Translations under genes and position numbers: made by a program
Part shown: piece by piece, positions 47,894 through 62,500 of the stretch
How positions within the stretch are numbered: position 1 is the first letter of the stretch
How the letters are laid out: each line of letters opens with the position of its first letter
Assembly (NCBI RefSeq): GCF_000003605.2
Contig: NW_003129358.1
Span: 95,452 to 159,451, forward strand
DNA: 64,000 bases
Origin: Saccoglossus kowalevskii
Lineage: Eukaryota > Hemichordata > Enteropneusta > Harrimaniidae
Reading direction: 5' to 3'
The notes under the pieces: model-generated
Seen by the model: the letters and a program-made list of their open reading frames with translations, nothing else
Databases searched by the model: none
Told to the model about the DNA's origin: nothing

Positions 47894-50800
47894 GGTTTAT
47901 AAATTCATTATGTCAACTATTGCACGATTGAGAAATGAAACGAAATTTTTTGTATGTTTGAGTGGGACAAGGGATGTTGTAGTAATAATAATAACCCGAA
48001 ACACAATATATACTGTAAATAAAGTCATAAACTAACATTTGTCTGTCAAATATTAACTATAATATTACCATTGCTTACAATATCGCACGGTGAATATATG
48101 TTAGTTCTTGGGAAAATTGAGTGGTATTTATAATGTGAAAAGATATTTTATCGGATTGAATATCTATCTAAATTACTGCAATAATCAAGACGGGATCACA
48201 TGAATGATTTCGATAAGAGAGACGCCCGTTGGTATTGGTGTAGACAGACGTCGGTAAACATCACGTAAACTGTGAGTTATACATCCACGTTCATAGAAGT
48301 AAACTTATGTTGCAAATGAGACACATTTTAAATATACAAAAAACATGTTTGTAATTTGTAAATTCCCAGCATTAATTTAATCGTATGTTCCTATGAAATT
48401 ATTAATTGATGATTACAATGTAATATTGGTGTGAAATGTGCCATGTGTGGAGAAGACTTCAAATAGTGAATTTTCTAATCTGATCACAAATAAATAGGCA
48501 GCCCCCTCCCTGAAAATCCTAGAAAAACGTCTTTGACAACATTCCATCGTCATAAAAACCCCGGCTTCTCCATGGCACTTGATTACTACCACATAAATGT
48601 CGTGATAAAATACGTCACAATTGCAATATTCAGTAGCTTACAAATAAGCGCGTCATCCATTACAGCGAACCAATCAATATACTTGTACAAGCAGACGATC
48701 TGTGCCTCTTTTTCATCACGCACCGATTGGTTATTTGCTTTCATAATGTTTACTCATGAATAGTCAAATCATATTTTTCTCAAATACAGACCGTGTCGTT
48801 TTATTTTACCTGAGGCTGAACTAAATATGTTGGCGGTTTAGAATTGCCAATATACACAAATGCAGAGATTCTGGTGACGATGTGTTGATATAAAACAGAT
48901 AAAGTGGAGAGCGAGAGGTTATCAGAATAAGTAAAAAAATGGTTAGACCTTTATTATCAAAAAGGTCGATGACACGCCTTTGTGCGTAGTTATCCATGAA
49001 TGATTGACATTTTTTAGATACCTCCAATAATTACCGATATGAGGTATAGAGTCAGAGGTGAATATCTTTTTTCGATGTCAGACAACAAAAAACACTCTTC
49101 GCTATTGACAGTGATGTGGGTCAGTATCTAACTGATAGGAAGTGGACCCCTAAAAATAATTGTCGTCAACATAGGTATGTCCTTGATCCTTGATTCGCTT
49201 ACATAGTAAGGTTATATGATCAACCTCATACCATTCAAACGGTTTGACAGTTGCTCTGCTATTGACTTACATTGGAGCCTGGTGTGTGAGGTCGCTATGT
49301 AATTGACTTCCGTTGGGAACTGGCGTGTGAGCACCAGTGGGGATGGTTCATCCGAAAGACATGGCAGAACAAATATTAAAGAGTAAACCAGATAAAATAT
49401 TATGACCATTGTTAAGTAACCTAAGTAGTATCCATCTGAATAAATAAGACCATAGTTTAGATTTTTTATTTTATTATTGTTTCTTCATATATTTAATTTT
49501 ATTTTTGATAAATTATTTTAGTGACATATTTTTTTAAAGATTCTTTATTAACGAAATCTCACAAAACAATAGTCAAATTAAACAAAATAAGAATTGTGTA
49601 TCACCAAACAAACATACAATTACAAAATAGTAAAAGAGTAACAAATAAAATAAAATACAAGAACGCCGTACAATACACGAATTTTAAGTCAGATTTATTC
49701 TACATAAAATAACATAATGAACAAGTTAAGTTAAAAGTATGTATTCTGCAAGACATGGACCAATAGTTGAAATTACGTATGTACGTGTACCTTTAGAGCA
49801 AGTGACATAATTAGTGATATAGTTTTTATAGGTTGTAGATCTTGATCACAAGACGTTTTGGGCAAGGTGACATTGACGTTCAAAAAGTTGACAGCCAACT
49901 ATCGGCCTACTGAGGACTGGTTTCTGCTGGGTGAGTGACCCCCAACAAGGTTACGTAATATACGAGTTGTGTTTCTCATACGAGAAGGAATACTATAGTG
50001 GGTACAAGTCTCACTGACCGAATATCTAAAAATGATATATAACTAATGCCATAGAATTTGTCTACAGCCGTGTTAGTTTCAACACGTCACGTCATACATA
50101 GCTGATATGGATAATCCATTCATGGAATCTGTGTAAAGCCTTATATTCTCAAGAGATTAGTCTGTGTATTTATCGTAATTACTTCATCCCTCAGAGACCT
50201 TCCAATGGTTTACTACTGCCTGTATTGTTCATATGTTACGTGTTTCATCTTGTGTGGAATAACACCATGGAAATAATGGTAGCCCCTTAAGCGAATGAAT
50301 GTGCGTCTGGGAGATATCATATTTTTGAAGTGCCTATCATCCTGTTACGTAGCTTCAGTCACATCTGTACCAGACGAGCTGCTTATGTAATCTCACGCGT
50401 TTCATATGAGACTGGTCGTTTAAAGAATTGTACAGTCGCCCGTTTATGTGTATTGAAAAGAAACACTGTGAAAACACGAATACGTACTGTTGATTCGAAC
50501 GAATTAAACTATCGAACGGTTAGATGAAAATTTATTGAAAGGATATCTTTAAAGATTTTCTCGCCGTCTAGACACTGCTTACTAATCCCATGAACGAGAG
50601 CTAGGATTTGAGTCGTCGAATCGTACTGGATAAAAGACAATCTATTCTGCTTTGATATATGTAACTGGGTTCACAAATGTACAAGGCCATGTTAAATCGT
50701 TGGCGACAGTCCCAGGTTGTCTGTCAAAATCCTTTATTTAGATATCATATGATGTGTTTCCGGTTCGACGGAAATTTAAGTATGACCGTGTGTATAATAA

Positions 50801-51683
50801 ACGATATTAGAGTTAAAGTTGCATTCACAAAATACTCTAAAACAATCTAATGACATGAAATGTATTCAAATAATGATGATTTAGCTAAAAAATAGGAAAT
50901 GTTTTCTGCATTTAGTGTCGCTATAGTAACGATACTGGCGTGTCGTAAGATACAAATACATTATGGATGTAACACTTTATAACCCAAGATAGTCAACTAA
51001 ACCTTTCCCATATTCTAATGATCCTTGCTCAGACCATTATAAAATATAACCTTATAAATGGAAACAAAATTATAACCACGAAACCTTCCATTATTCTTAT
51101 GTACATAATTATATACCTAATTAAATAACTGAGTCACATCATAGCAAGCCTTGTTCCCGTGAGCAAACCTCGAGACAAGACGAAGTGAGCCAATTAATCA
51201 CTGAAACCAATTTATACGGTTGGCCTGACGTGTAACGAGTTCTACAAAATATCGGATTTGCGCCTTCAGCGATCCCGCTACTTCAGCTGACTCAGCACAC
51301 TTTGTGTCACTATCGCGAGGAACGATTCATCATAGTACGCTCCGAGATGAATGCGTAATGACGCCTACGAGATTTTACCAGTGGATTAGTGCGCTGGTGC
51401 ATCAAATAATGAGGTTAATTAATAATTAATACTGAGTTAAAGAAATCGTAACTTGTATTTCCTTGTGTACTGACACATAAATGATTATTACTTGTATATA
51501 CTGTAATTTGAAACAAGTATGTAATAATAATCAAAATACTAATGTGTCACAGATCATAACATTCCTACGATTCATGAGGGTATATACCTCTGCTTTCATC
51601 ACATAATGACTTACTGTCTCGATTTGATGATAATATATTCATGCGATAATCATGTAGAAAGTGAAGAGTTTTTTTTTAAATGT

Positions 51684-51762
51684 CGGTTAGTGTGGCGTAG
51701 TGAGGTGAGCGTCTGCCTTCAGTGGCAAAGCGCTTTGCCGTGGTCGGAAACCGTTGTATCAA
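51684..51762 (+). mobile_element. tRNA-like head of a SINE, or decayed tRNA
   Basis: TGTGGCGTAGTGAGGTGAGCG resembles a pol III A box region, and about 45 bases later GTGGTCGGAAACC resembles a weak B box. The spacing and the CTGCCTTCAG middle are like the tRNA-derived heads of invertebrate SINEs. A clean cloverleaf is not formed, so a working tRNA is unlikely. Confidence 0.4.
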
Positions 51763-54059
51763 AAAACCGTTGTTAATTAGCTTTAATTAGTGTTATTGGT
51801 GACGATATTTTCCACTGCACGGCCGTTTGATTTGTGACTGTAATAACATTGATAGACAATTTACTGTAGGCAAACAACTTACAGGCTGCGGACATCGACG
51901 AATGGGAGTCTTCAAATCGAGAACTTATTTTCATATCGATCACTGTTACTACATAATCACACAGTAGGTAATTGGGGATTGAAAACGGGAATTGAAAACT
52001 AACAAAAAAGAGATTCATCATATATCACTCAACTAGCATTAAATCTAGATGATAATCATTTTTTTATTTAATATAATTGTATTTGGTGACAACATTGTGA
52101 ATTAACTGATCGGAATAATAATAGTTGTCGTACATGGGGGAATTCGATAATTGGTCATATTGTCCAAGGTGTTCAGCGGTTTATAGTTCTACAGCAAAGA
52201 AATACCATTCTGTGTTTTAATGTTTAATCGCTTTACATAATCTGTTACGTCACGCGCAGTATAATCCAGTGATTAACATCATATCATATTTCTTAGACGT
52301 ACAGCGTATTATAATAATAAGTCTCACGACAGAATCAATCCGCCAATGGCAAAAGAAAAGCTTTTGATTAAAAACAATACATTCTACGCTTGTTTACCGG
52401 GAAACGTTTTTTATATTATGATTTTCAACATATTTACCCGCATTCTTAGTATTTTGCATATCCATGGCAATAACCAAATTAAAAGTGCATGAATTTTGTC
52501 ATTTCAATACAAGCAATTTTATATGATAGGATCTGTTTTGGTAATTTGTAAGTTTCACCACAATACCACATAGTTTTGGAGTTGTCTAAGGCATCTCTTT
52601 TGTTTACTGCACGTTCCATCGATTAAGGGTCTTTTAAATCAGAATACACATTGATGAATACTAAAATTTCATCTTATTTCGCATTCATTGGCGCATCATG
52701 AAAATCCGTAATCTAGACTGCAACTCAATGCCTAATAGTTGGCAAGGTATAAAATAATAAATTAATTACTGTGTTTTCTTTATGTGAGTAAACTGTGAGT
52801 ATATATTTCATATACTAATGTTATATATATTATACGTTATTTTCTTTTAAAGATTATTTCCTGTTACGCAGTATATTACATATTTATAACATAAATGTCT
52901 GTAATTGAACGTAATGAGATTTCAAACATATGATCACTGTTCGATTTATATTATATATGTGTGTTGCATCTGATGATCTGGTAACCAAAACAAAGCAGTA
53001 GCCAAGTTTGTAGCGAACCTTTATTATTTGAATATACACAAATATTAAAAAACCTCAGTGGGCCTTAACCTGAAAGCATCAATAACAAATATATCACGTT
53101 TTTCCGTTCGTCCACAAATTGCCTATCCCGTGGGGAGAATGGAAAAATTCTGTCGATATTACGACCTTGAAACAAATTGTATTGTAAAGTCACGTAATCC
53201 CACAACGCTTGCCACATCGTTCATTCATGAAATGAACGATTTAGTGCCTTAACTGGTTCCTTAAACGTCACTGAAGAAGATTTGTGAATGTACATCAACA
53301 GAATCGATCCCAGTTAAATTTAGTACATCCAAAACAGTTCTTTCAGTATTTGGAATGGCATTATATAACATTTATGTAGTGTTTATTTGTTAGTATGGAA
53401 TTACAAAGTAATCTTAACAGAAATCGAAATTACAGAAATACGCTAAACGTATCGAGTGAGATGGTATTAAATGGCTTCAGTATTTGACAAACGATTGTTA
53501 GCGTTACGGAATCGCGCAAATGACTTGAGTGTTGTAATTACCAAATAAGTGTTTTGAGGTTTGCAGTATTTTAAAAATTGTTTCAGCGTTGAGGTATTGA
53601 ACAAACGATTTGAATACCATTATACATGATTTAAAAGTTACGATATTAGACAAACGTTGCGTTGTTAGACAAACTGTATAAGAATATGCTTGGGTAACCT
53701 CGCAAACGAAAAGCAAAGAAGAGCAGAAACCACTTATAAGAAGAAGAGTGTGGCAGGTGTCCAAGAATTATTTGTTTTCCACAACTCAATTTGTTTTATA
53801 CTCAATAATACAACTTAGACACACTTAGTTTGAGAGAACAACAGTTATTTTGTACAAACCAGAAGAGTAAAATACAGCAATATCTCCACAATTGAGATAG
53901 CACAAGAGCTACTCTCACTCAACTCCAACTTGTGCGGTCATCTGATTATGCTTCTTAAACAGAGAACACAGCAAAACATATATATCACCTTTTTACTTTT
54001 ATTAGGTATGGTTAAAAAAAATTCCTACAAAATATTTATAAAGTATAATAGTTAAGTGA

Positions 54060-55030
54060 CATCTCATCACTACACCGAAAGTGTTACCAGATTATGAAGC
54101 TTTGAAAGAAAAAGGCAGAAACTTCACCCGTGAGTATATTGTCGATGACAGAACAGATCCTACCATAAATGGACTGGTGGGAGCTACATTTCGGGAGGTT
54201 AGGTAGATCCACATATATATCTACTTAGTTGGAGTTCCCATACAAGTACACGTAAAAACAAATTTGGACTCTCCTTTCTAGCCATTGAACTAGCTGAACA
54301 TTAGCTGGTGCGGGTGTAAAGTGTGAAGGATCTTTTAAGTCTGTGTGTGTGTCCAAATTTTGTGATGTACAAACTATGCCCAAGTGCGAAATTAAAAGGG
54401 GGTGCCAGATTGAAATAGTAAGGGAACCTATGAACTGACTAATATCTTGTCCCATGCTAACAGACGCAGCTTGGGCATATTGCGGGTACTTCAGGTGAAG
54501 CTTACACCGAATACCCTCTTCAAGAATTTATAGACATACTAGAAAGAACTGAATGGGGTTCATAAAGAGGAATCCAACACTAATTGTGGATATACCTATG
54601 GGTGGATACTAGGAAGCCACTCATCTGGTTGTTCCTTGAGCTATTCCCAAAACAATGGCCCAACCCATGTCACGCAGTCTACTGATTAAGGGTGTAGCAT
54701 CCAGTGTCCTCGTAGAAACATCGCTCGGCATTAAGTCTTTATTTGTGGCATGATACGTGGTAGTTCACCCTAGGTCTGAGTAGCAGGACAACTATTCCTT
54801 CAGTGGCTACCATGAAACTACCATGAATGAAAAGGATATAAGCATGTCAGAATGCATTGTTTCCCAAGTCGACGGTGGACAGCATCTTGGGTGTAAATCT
54901 GGCATGATTGAAGCATTAAATATGGCAGACGTGTATTTGTTTGTTCGTTTAGTGTTTCATCGTCTTAGACACATCACAGAGTCAGAGACCAACAGGATCT
55001 TCGAGTACTCTGAGATTGTGTTTTGAATAT
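54060..55030. other. GC-richer block of unknown nature, probably a decayed repeat
   Basis: This block is visibly less AT-rich than its surroundings and contains frames without stops, such as LPDYEALKEKGRNFTREYIV near 54090 and SECIVSQVDGGQHLGCKSGM near 54840. None matches a family I know. A worn-down retroelement is the likeliest reading, but I have no diagnostic motif. Confidence 0.25.
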
Positions 55031-57594
55031 AAGGCTTAAACTGCACCGTGGTGCCTCTTGTTTGTAGCATTTTTATCTCTCGTGTATTATCCGCCTTCGC
55101 GATCTTCCTTGACAAAAAAACATTTCTGGATTACATATGGACACTTAAACAGATGTACTTGTACTCACGTTTCACTAGATTATCTCCTAAATCACTGAAT
55201 CACTATTGTGTAGTAAGTTAGAATAATTCGTCGTTGAATATGTATTATCAAAAACCAAAATCCGGGAAGTCCTACATAAATACGTTTTCTAACAAGAATT
55301 CATGGAAATAGTATAATAAATAGGCGATTAGTACATGTTATCATATTTAGGCAGATGTCTGCTTTATATTGAAATAGACGGCTTACTGTCTAGGATGGCA
55401 GCCGTTACAGTGTTCTATAAATAATGAATATGTCATTTCTTCGGGGTGCTGTTTCAGACACAAAAGCTATCCATGTGCAGGTGAATAATGTCTTCGAAAG
55501 ATATAATCTGGTTTCAAGCAACATCACGTCACTGTGTATTACTATCTACTATTTCACTAAAATATATTACATAGCCTTCACGGATCATCTGTTTTTTTTT
55601 CACCCCCATTTCTGAGTATTTCAAATTAAGAGCGTCTGTCGTATCATGTTTGTTAACTGATTATCTACATCATCGTTCCGGCCAAACTTTTAAAATTGTG
55701 TTACTTGGTTAGAGATAAGGTGTCATAGTAATCCAAACCACAGATAAATTCTTGTAAGAATTGCTAGCGTTAACCGGGATATCATATATTAGTCAAGAAA
55801 TATGTTCAAATATTGCAGAAAATATAACATTCGCAGAGAGCGTGGGTTGATATATTTCTGTGAAATTAACAGATTTTGTCATGGACAATGATATGGGAGT
55901 TTACCTACTTTGATTCAAAATACTGTTTTCACTATAACGCTTTTCAGAAGTGGGATTGGAAATTGACAGTTGAACTCTTGAATGAAAGTTGGGATGATAA
56001 TAATTACAATCATGCAAATGCAGCTCTAAACAATTCATTTCATTATGTTTTAATTAATATTAGTCTCGACAGTGAAGTCCGAAACTTTTAAAACTGACCA
56101 TGTACGTTTAATAATTCACGTCATATCGCCCATGTGTATCATGTATAGTCCATAATTTTATTCACATCATTCGGTATTTAATTTTTACATCATTAAATCG
56201 TACACAAAATATCCATTGAAGATATTATGTGATTTAAATGTTTTTTTTTCTGAGTTGGTCAGATGTTATCCGAATAGTGGTGATATTACCAGTCATTTCT
56301 CAAACTGCAATTGGTGATAGTGTGATGCTCAATCCTGTACCACTCTTGAAACATTTAGGCAACCACTGTGATGCAACTATAAAAATAGAACCGTTGACTA
56401 ACCAACCAATAGACAATCATTTTGTCAAAATCTAACTACTCTTTTTAGTTTTTGGATATACCCAAAATACAATGCAAGCGACCTACTTAGGGTAACAAAT
56501 TCCCGAGAGCAACAAACTCGACGTGTTATATTATTATGATTTACCAGAAGTGAATTAGCCAACAATGTGTGGGTCAGTCTCACATAAAATACTACTAGAT
56601 GTGACAAATTTATGAACATTTACATCGCATTTATGGCTAAAATAGGTTAATTACAGCAGTACAAATCAACTTACAGCGGCGAAATTCTGACATACTCATA
56701 CTCAGATGTCAGGAATTATAAAAGACGTACGGTTTAGTGAGTGTTTTACTATTTTTTTATTTACATTTCGTGTTAGCAAACAATGCCATCATAAAACGAT
56801 CCGCGACTTAACGAAAATAGCTGAAAGGTTTGAAACATTTGTTCGGTGTACAATTTTGACTCGGAAATTCAATTGTGGGTGTGCCAAAGCCTATTACCGC
56901 GTGAAAAAACAAATGTTTTGGGGAAAGCGTCCACAATCATACACATGAGCTCGTCTGCGACTAAAATATCAGGGTAGACAGTAGTAAATCGTGAAATGTT
57001 ATTATACGGTTTTGTTTATACAGAATCAAGCATTTTCTAGTAAATTAATTCCTAGAGGTACCACTACGCCACATGTTCTACATAGATACTATTTTTTAAT
57101 CGTTGACATTATCATTAGTACCATTTAACTTGACATTCCAAACTAACTGTAACATGATGATAGCTTCAGAATTGATTTCCAGTTTTATTGGGGGTAATTT
57201 CCTATATAATTAAATTATATAGTTAAAGAATTGTATCGTGTTAACTTTCTTTTAGTAACCTTAGTTCAAACTGAAAGGTATATTCAAGTAAATGACGATC
57301 TGGTGTATTGATAACGAGCTATTCATAGCATAAGTCAATTTATACAAAAGTTACATACGACTGATGTATGTTCAAAACACGGAGGTAGTCCTTTAATATT
57401 TTCGATAGATTTGCAAAATATAATGCTGGACTTAGACCAAATATACATAATTCATCATTTGTTTTAGTAAAATAACAGCAATAACTTTCTCACATCAAAG
57501 CTCCGCGACAGAATCATATGATATAAATATGGTATATAGCGGGTTCCACTCACTGTTTTAGAAACGTTTAGTTAAATACGAATACAGCTTTCCA
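55031..57594. other. No recognisable gene
   Basis: AT-rich sequence. Frames at 55.9-56.1, 56.2-56.4 and 56.7-56.95 kb (up to 80 codons) have no motif known to me and no convincing splice context. Confidence 0.45.
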
Positions 57595-57848
57595 ATAAGT
57601 AGCGCCCTCTAGTGACTAAGTGATTTTGTGACGTCAAAATGAAGTAGATTGGTGTAAGTAATTCCGATCAAATAGACAATTCTGCTGGTCGTGTAGTCGG
57701 TTGTCATTTAGAACATAGCACATCTCTTGAAGAATTTTTATAGACGGGCAACCACAGTTCAAAACCATATCAGCCATCATGATGTGAATGGCGAAAATTA
57801 TATCCACTGACGTCACAGAATTTCACCGTCGCTAGAGGGCCTACTTAT
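57595..57848. mobile_element. MITE with long (~40 bp) terminal inverted repeats
   Basis: The left end ATAAGTAGCGCCCTCTAGTG, continuing to TTTTGTGACGTCA, is matched in reverse complement by TGACGTCACAGAATTTCACC, GTCGCTAGAGGGC and CTACTTAT at the right end. A TA at each edge is consistent with a Tc1/mariner-type TA target duplication. The 250-bp interior has no coding content; the minus-strand frame inside is chance. Confidence 0.8.
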
Positions 57849-59375
57849 AGAAACTGTGCATTGTGATCAATATGTTCAAACGCTAGCGATATTATTATTG
57901 CATGATAAAAAGTCTATGATATATCATTATCACTTGGCAGATAATAATTCGTCGAACATCTTGAGATATAATATGATATTTTTCAAGTACATAAAAACCT
58001 ATCTTTCGACCGAGTATTCGTTACTAGTCAACGTAGGGAGACACCATAGATAACTCTAAGAATTTTGAATAATTTAATAAGGTAACAATTATTGTCAATT
58101 ACAAAACAAAGTTTTGGTAGCAAACATAGCAGTATTCATTCGGTAAAATACTGAAAACACAAGGTGTCAATTTTTGTATATCTAGCAAATCAACAACTCG
58201 TGCGCATTGTTTGTAAGTATTTCGTTCAATTATTTGCCGCCAATTCAACTCTATAATTTTACGACAAATCATATTATATCGTCTGAGATAAAATATAAAA
58301 AATAATAAGTTATCCACATTTCCAAAGTTTGTGAAACCTAAGCTTATATACAAACTTTTAAGTCGTAGTAAATTTTACATTAAGAAAAAACTCCCAGAAC
58401 CTGTATAATGAGTCTGTGCTGTATTTTCAGTTGTTTCAGTATTGTTGTTGATATAACACCGAAATATGTACAATCACGTCTGAAACCTTGCTTCCTTAAA
58501 ATACACTAATGAAATCTTGATTCGGAAACGCGCTTGTCACGTAGGAATCAAACTAACTCAAATAACGATGACAACTAAATTGATTTATCAAGAATATCTT
58601 TTTGTCATGATTCGCCAAGTTTAAGTTTCACTGACAACGAATCCACGTAAATTGAATCCGGTAGAATCCGGTCAAATCTGATTATGATCAGATGACGATA
58701 AAGCGGGCCGTCGGATTTCGTGAAGGTAATGTCTTCGAGACAACGCATATGTTATGCGTTTTATTACAAATAAAACCCTGTTTATGACCAGCGTAAATTG
58801 AGTCAGACAAATAAAAATAATCATTTGGTCGTTTATCCATAAAAGCACATTGAAATCCTGTATTTAGCCCGGTGGTTGGCGTAACCGTGTGAAAATATGA
58901 ACAAGACTTCACCTGTAATTTTCGGTCATATAACCTACACTCGCTTGAACACTGTGCCGAATTGCGATCTCGAAAAAGATCCTACTATCGGGAAAAATGA
59001 CCACATTGTAACATTGTAAAAATTCAAACTAAACATGTCATGATGCTGGAATGTGTTTCCACCCAAAAAACAACTTATTTATTTTGAAACGAGATGTGCG
59101 TTTGCATATTTAGTCCTCTATTACAAACAATAAGTAATATTGTTTTGTATATGCACATTGATTAAATGTAATGACAAGTTGATTTTCATTTATATTCGAC
59201 ACAATTTGTTGTATTAATCCCAATAAGACATGTTGAACCCAATAAAAATACTTGCAAATATCACAGATATCTAAAATCCCATGTATGGTATAGCCTCAGT
59301 TATTTGTTATTGTTGTTATTGACAGCTGAAAAACGACAAATAAAATAGATAAATAAACAGAAAAAGTAATAAATA

Positions 59376-59376
<1 letters not shown>

Positions 59377-59431
<55 letters not shown>

Positions 59432-59433
59432 AT
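59377..59433 (+). repeat. (AAAT)n microsatellite
   Basis: About 14 nearly perfect AAAT units. It abuts the truncated MITE copy D directly. Confidence 0.95.
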
Positions 59434-59510
59434 GCGTTTTAGCGTGTGTTGTTATCGTCGCTTTGGACTCAATTCCCACGCGTGCGCAGGTGACGGCCCT
59501 CCCGCTTTAA
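59434..59510 (-). mobile_element. Half of a TTAA MITE (copy D), inverted
   Basis: Read on the minus strand, it begins TTAAAGCGGGAGGGCCGTCA and continues GAATTGAGTCCAAAGCGACG, then AACACACGCTAAAACGC. This matches the left half of copies A and C. The other half is missing, and the break coincides exactly with the start of the (AAAT)n tract. Confidence 0.85.
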
Positions 59511-62500
59511 CGAAACTTATATTACGCAATACGATAATGGCTTATTCACTAAAGCCGGGACTCTGCGATCAATAGAAAAAAAGCATTAGCGTGGACTTTG
59601 TCATTAAACTCAGTACCCAAGTAATAAAGATTTATTTCACATTCTAATGGTATTTATTGGGAGTAGTGCACTTTGATTCTGTGAGAAGTGTTTTATTTCC
59701 TGTCAAATATCTTGTGTATACAATTCACTTAAATACCATTGGTCTCCCAGTCTTACACCGTGTTCACATCTTAAATACGTATATCAGAGTTTAAACTCCC
59801 ATGCGAGGGGAAGCACTGGCGACCATTCGCAAATTGAATTTGAGTGCTACGGACAACTGTATTTATACGTTTATCTTATTTTAAAGTGCATGTACATTGC
59901 ATTGTTAAACTTGAAATATGAAGCTTGGTTGGAACAAGGTTATATGTACGTATGATTTTACGAATTATGTCGTATTACGTTCTCTGTAAGATAACGCTGG
60001 CGTACATTTTTCTAGTGGAAACACGGTTTTTCTCTCACAAAGATAGGTTTTATAATACACCTAACATTTCGTTAATGATTAAACACGATACATAGCTTAT
60101 TTTACAACATGTCTGTGTTTGTATTTAGTAGTTAATACCTGCATATTATAGAACGCAATGCTTTATAGTATTATGGCGCCAACCCCCCACTGATAATATT
60201 ACGGAACAAATTCATTAGAATTACTTTTATTATTTTACTACTATGTAAATTTAAAGCGTATCCCATAATTCAATGAAGTAGCATACTATTTTTGTAATGA
60301 CATATTAAAACTGAATGATATTATTATTATTAATTTCTCTTGGTTGTAGATATTCAAACTGACTTTCAGGTCTGTCGTGACTCGAATATCATGCCATGCA
60401 AACAACAATGACGTATAAAAAGTAGCATTTATCAAACTCATCAACATCCGAGCGAATCACACAAAAAATTGCTGAACCATGCAGTGATTTCAATATAGTG
60501 TGATTGAACAGTGTAATTGGTATATTACTCAGCCATCAGTATGTAAATTAAATTAAATCCAAGAAGTCACGTGACAGTGTCCGTACGAATAACCCGTTTT
60601 CAGGTTTTACGTTGTCAGTGCCACGCAAATAACATATTAGCCTTTCACATTGGAATTTCACAAAAGGATTTTATGTCGACAAGTTGTCTTTCTTTGTGCG
60701 AATCCAAATGTCTATTTGCCCGAAGCATTATATAAGTCTCGGTATGTATGTGTGTGTTAAACCGCTTTTCCCGCCAATGTTGAAAATGTAGTAATAAACA
60801 GATTGCAAATATATTGTAGTGCTGTTAAACGGACATGCACACGTAGCATGCAGTTCTCATTTGTTTCAAAACATTACTTCGTGACCTTTGACCTGTGGGT
60901 CATATTTCTTTCTCTCTTAGTTGATTGTACATTTATTGTGTTTGTATTACACTACAACTCTCACACAAACATAACACCTTGAACAGCCAGACAATTTTAC
61001 TCTTTTTGAAATATCTGACATAATTTCTTCTTTGCTTTCCAAGCGATGTGTTTATCTCTCTTCGAATTAACTGTGTAGCGTTCATTCACTGTGTTTGTTA
61101 GTTTTTTTGTTCCGGAATTGTAGATACCTTTGTATCCAGCATTAAAAAAATCGTCTAGTTAAAGATTCAGTACTCCCAATAAATGTAGCAGTCCAACATT
61201 TCAATTGTTTTTTTGCTGACATTTTATTCACAAGTCTAAGACATGGTTATTCGTGTAAACAGTTTAAAAACACGAATGTAGAGGAAATAACATTCGCGCT
61301 GTGAATCTTACATCTTGCTTCAATTTCCTGTTTATTGTTTTGGACTTGTTATTTTCCTATACAGATTAGAGTGAAGATTTCCAAATAGGAAAGTTGGTTA
61401 TTTCTAGTTCATGTATTCATTTGTGGGTCTAAATTGACTACATCAGAATAAGCCATACAATTCATGGCCGCACACGTTCTTCATACCACCTTTATGTGAC
61501 ATATTACTATCAAAATTTTAACACTTTTTGAGCATGAAATTCTTATTCTGAAATCTTCAAAACTCGAGAGACTGCTTACGTTATTATGAAGATCTGACAA
61601 CTTCTTACAGAGTGTGTATACATTAGGCTATATATCCAGCATTCGACGAATGACCTTTATTAGGGTGACACCAGCCTGTGTTTTTCTCGGTTAAACCCAA
61701 TCAAATTTTAAGTGTTTTAAAGAACGTAATTCTTTCAAGGATTCTTTCTAAATACGTATAGATAAATGTGTACTTACTTGATCGGCGTGAATTGTCTGCC
61801 TCAATGAACTACAGTGTACAAACACGTATGCAGTAGCAAAAGAGGATATGTTCATAAACTGTTTGTTTTTTTCGCTTGAATCAAGATTGATGAACTTCAT
61901 TTAATGCTTGTTTGTCTAAGCGTACATTTCTGTTATCGTGGACACGTACGTACACATAAATATTTAATTTTGCACTTGATATACAATAATTGTTAATTCT
62001 GTTTATAAATGGTTGATGAAACACTTGATTTACTTGTGGGTGTAGCCATTAAGGAGATTTACATAAGTGTATACATTGAATTATTCATTCACCGGCTTAT
62101 TGTTGTATTATTATTATTAATCAAATCACTTTGAAATCACGTGTTAATACTTTAATTGGACCTAGGGTAAGAAACAGCACAAGATTCATAATTGTGAGCT
62201 TTGTGTTATTAAACTATTTAACCGGCTACCGTGGAACAGGACATAAAAATCATTGACAAAACAGTTAGACAGAGTATCAAAATTGTCATCACATATTTTG
62301 TTTATAATTTGATGTTACTGGATGTACAATTATCCTCTCTTAATACACCAATAATATATTGTCGGTCGGAATAAACAGAAATAAAACATATTACGTGAAC
62401 TGAAGAGAATAAATTCATACGAACGACACTGTAGACTACGACCCCATTGCATAAGGTCAGGCAAAGTGCTTACCATATAAATCACAAGTCTCTATATATT

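Noticed and set aside
57634-57816. 60-codon minus-strand frame
   Set aside because: It lies wholly inside the MITE with long terminal repeats.
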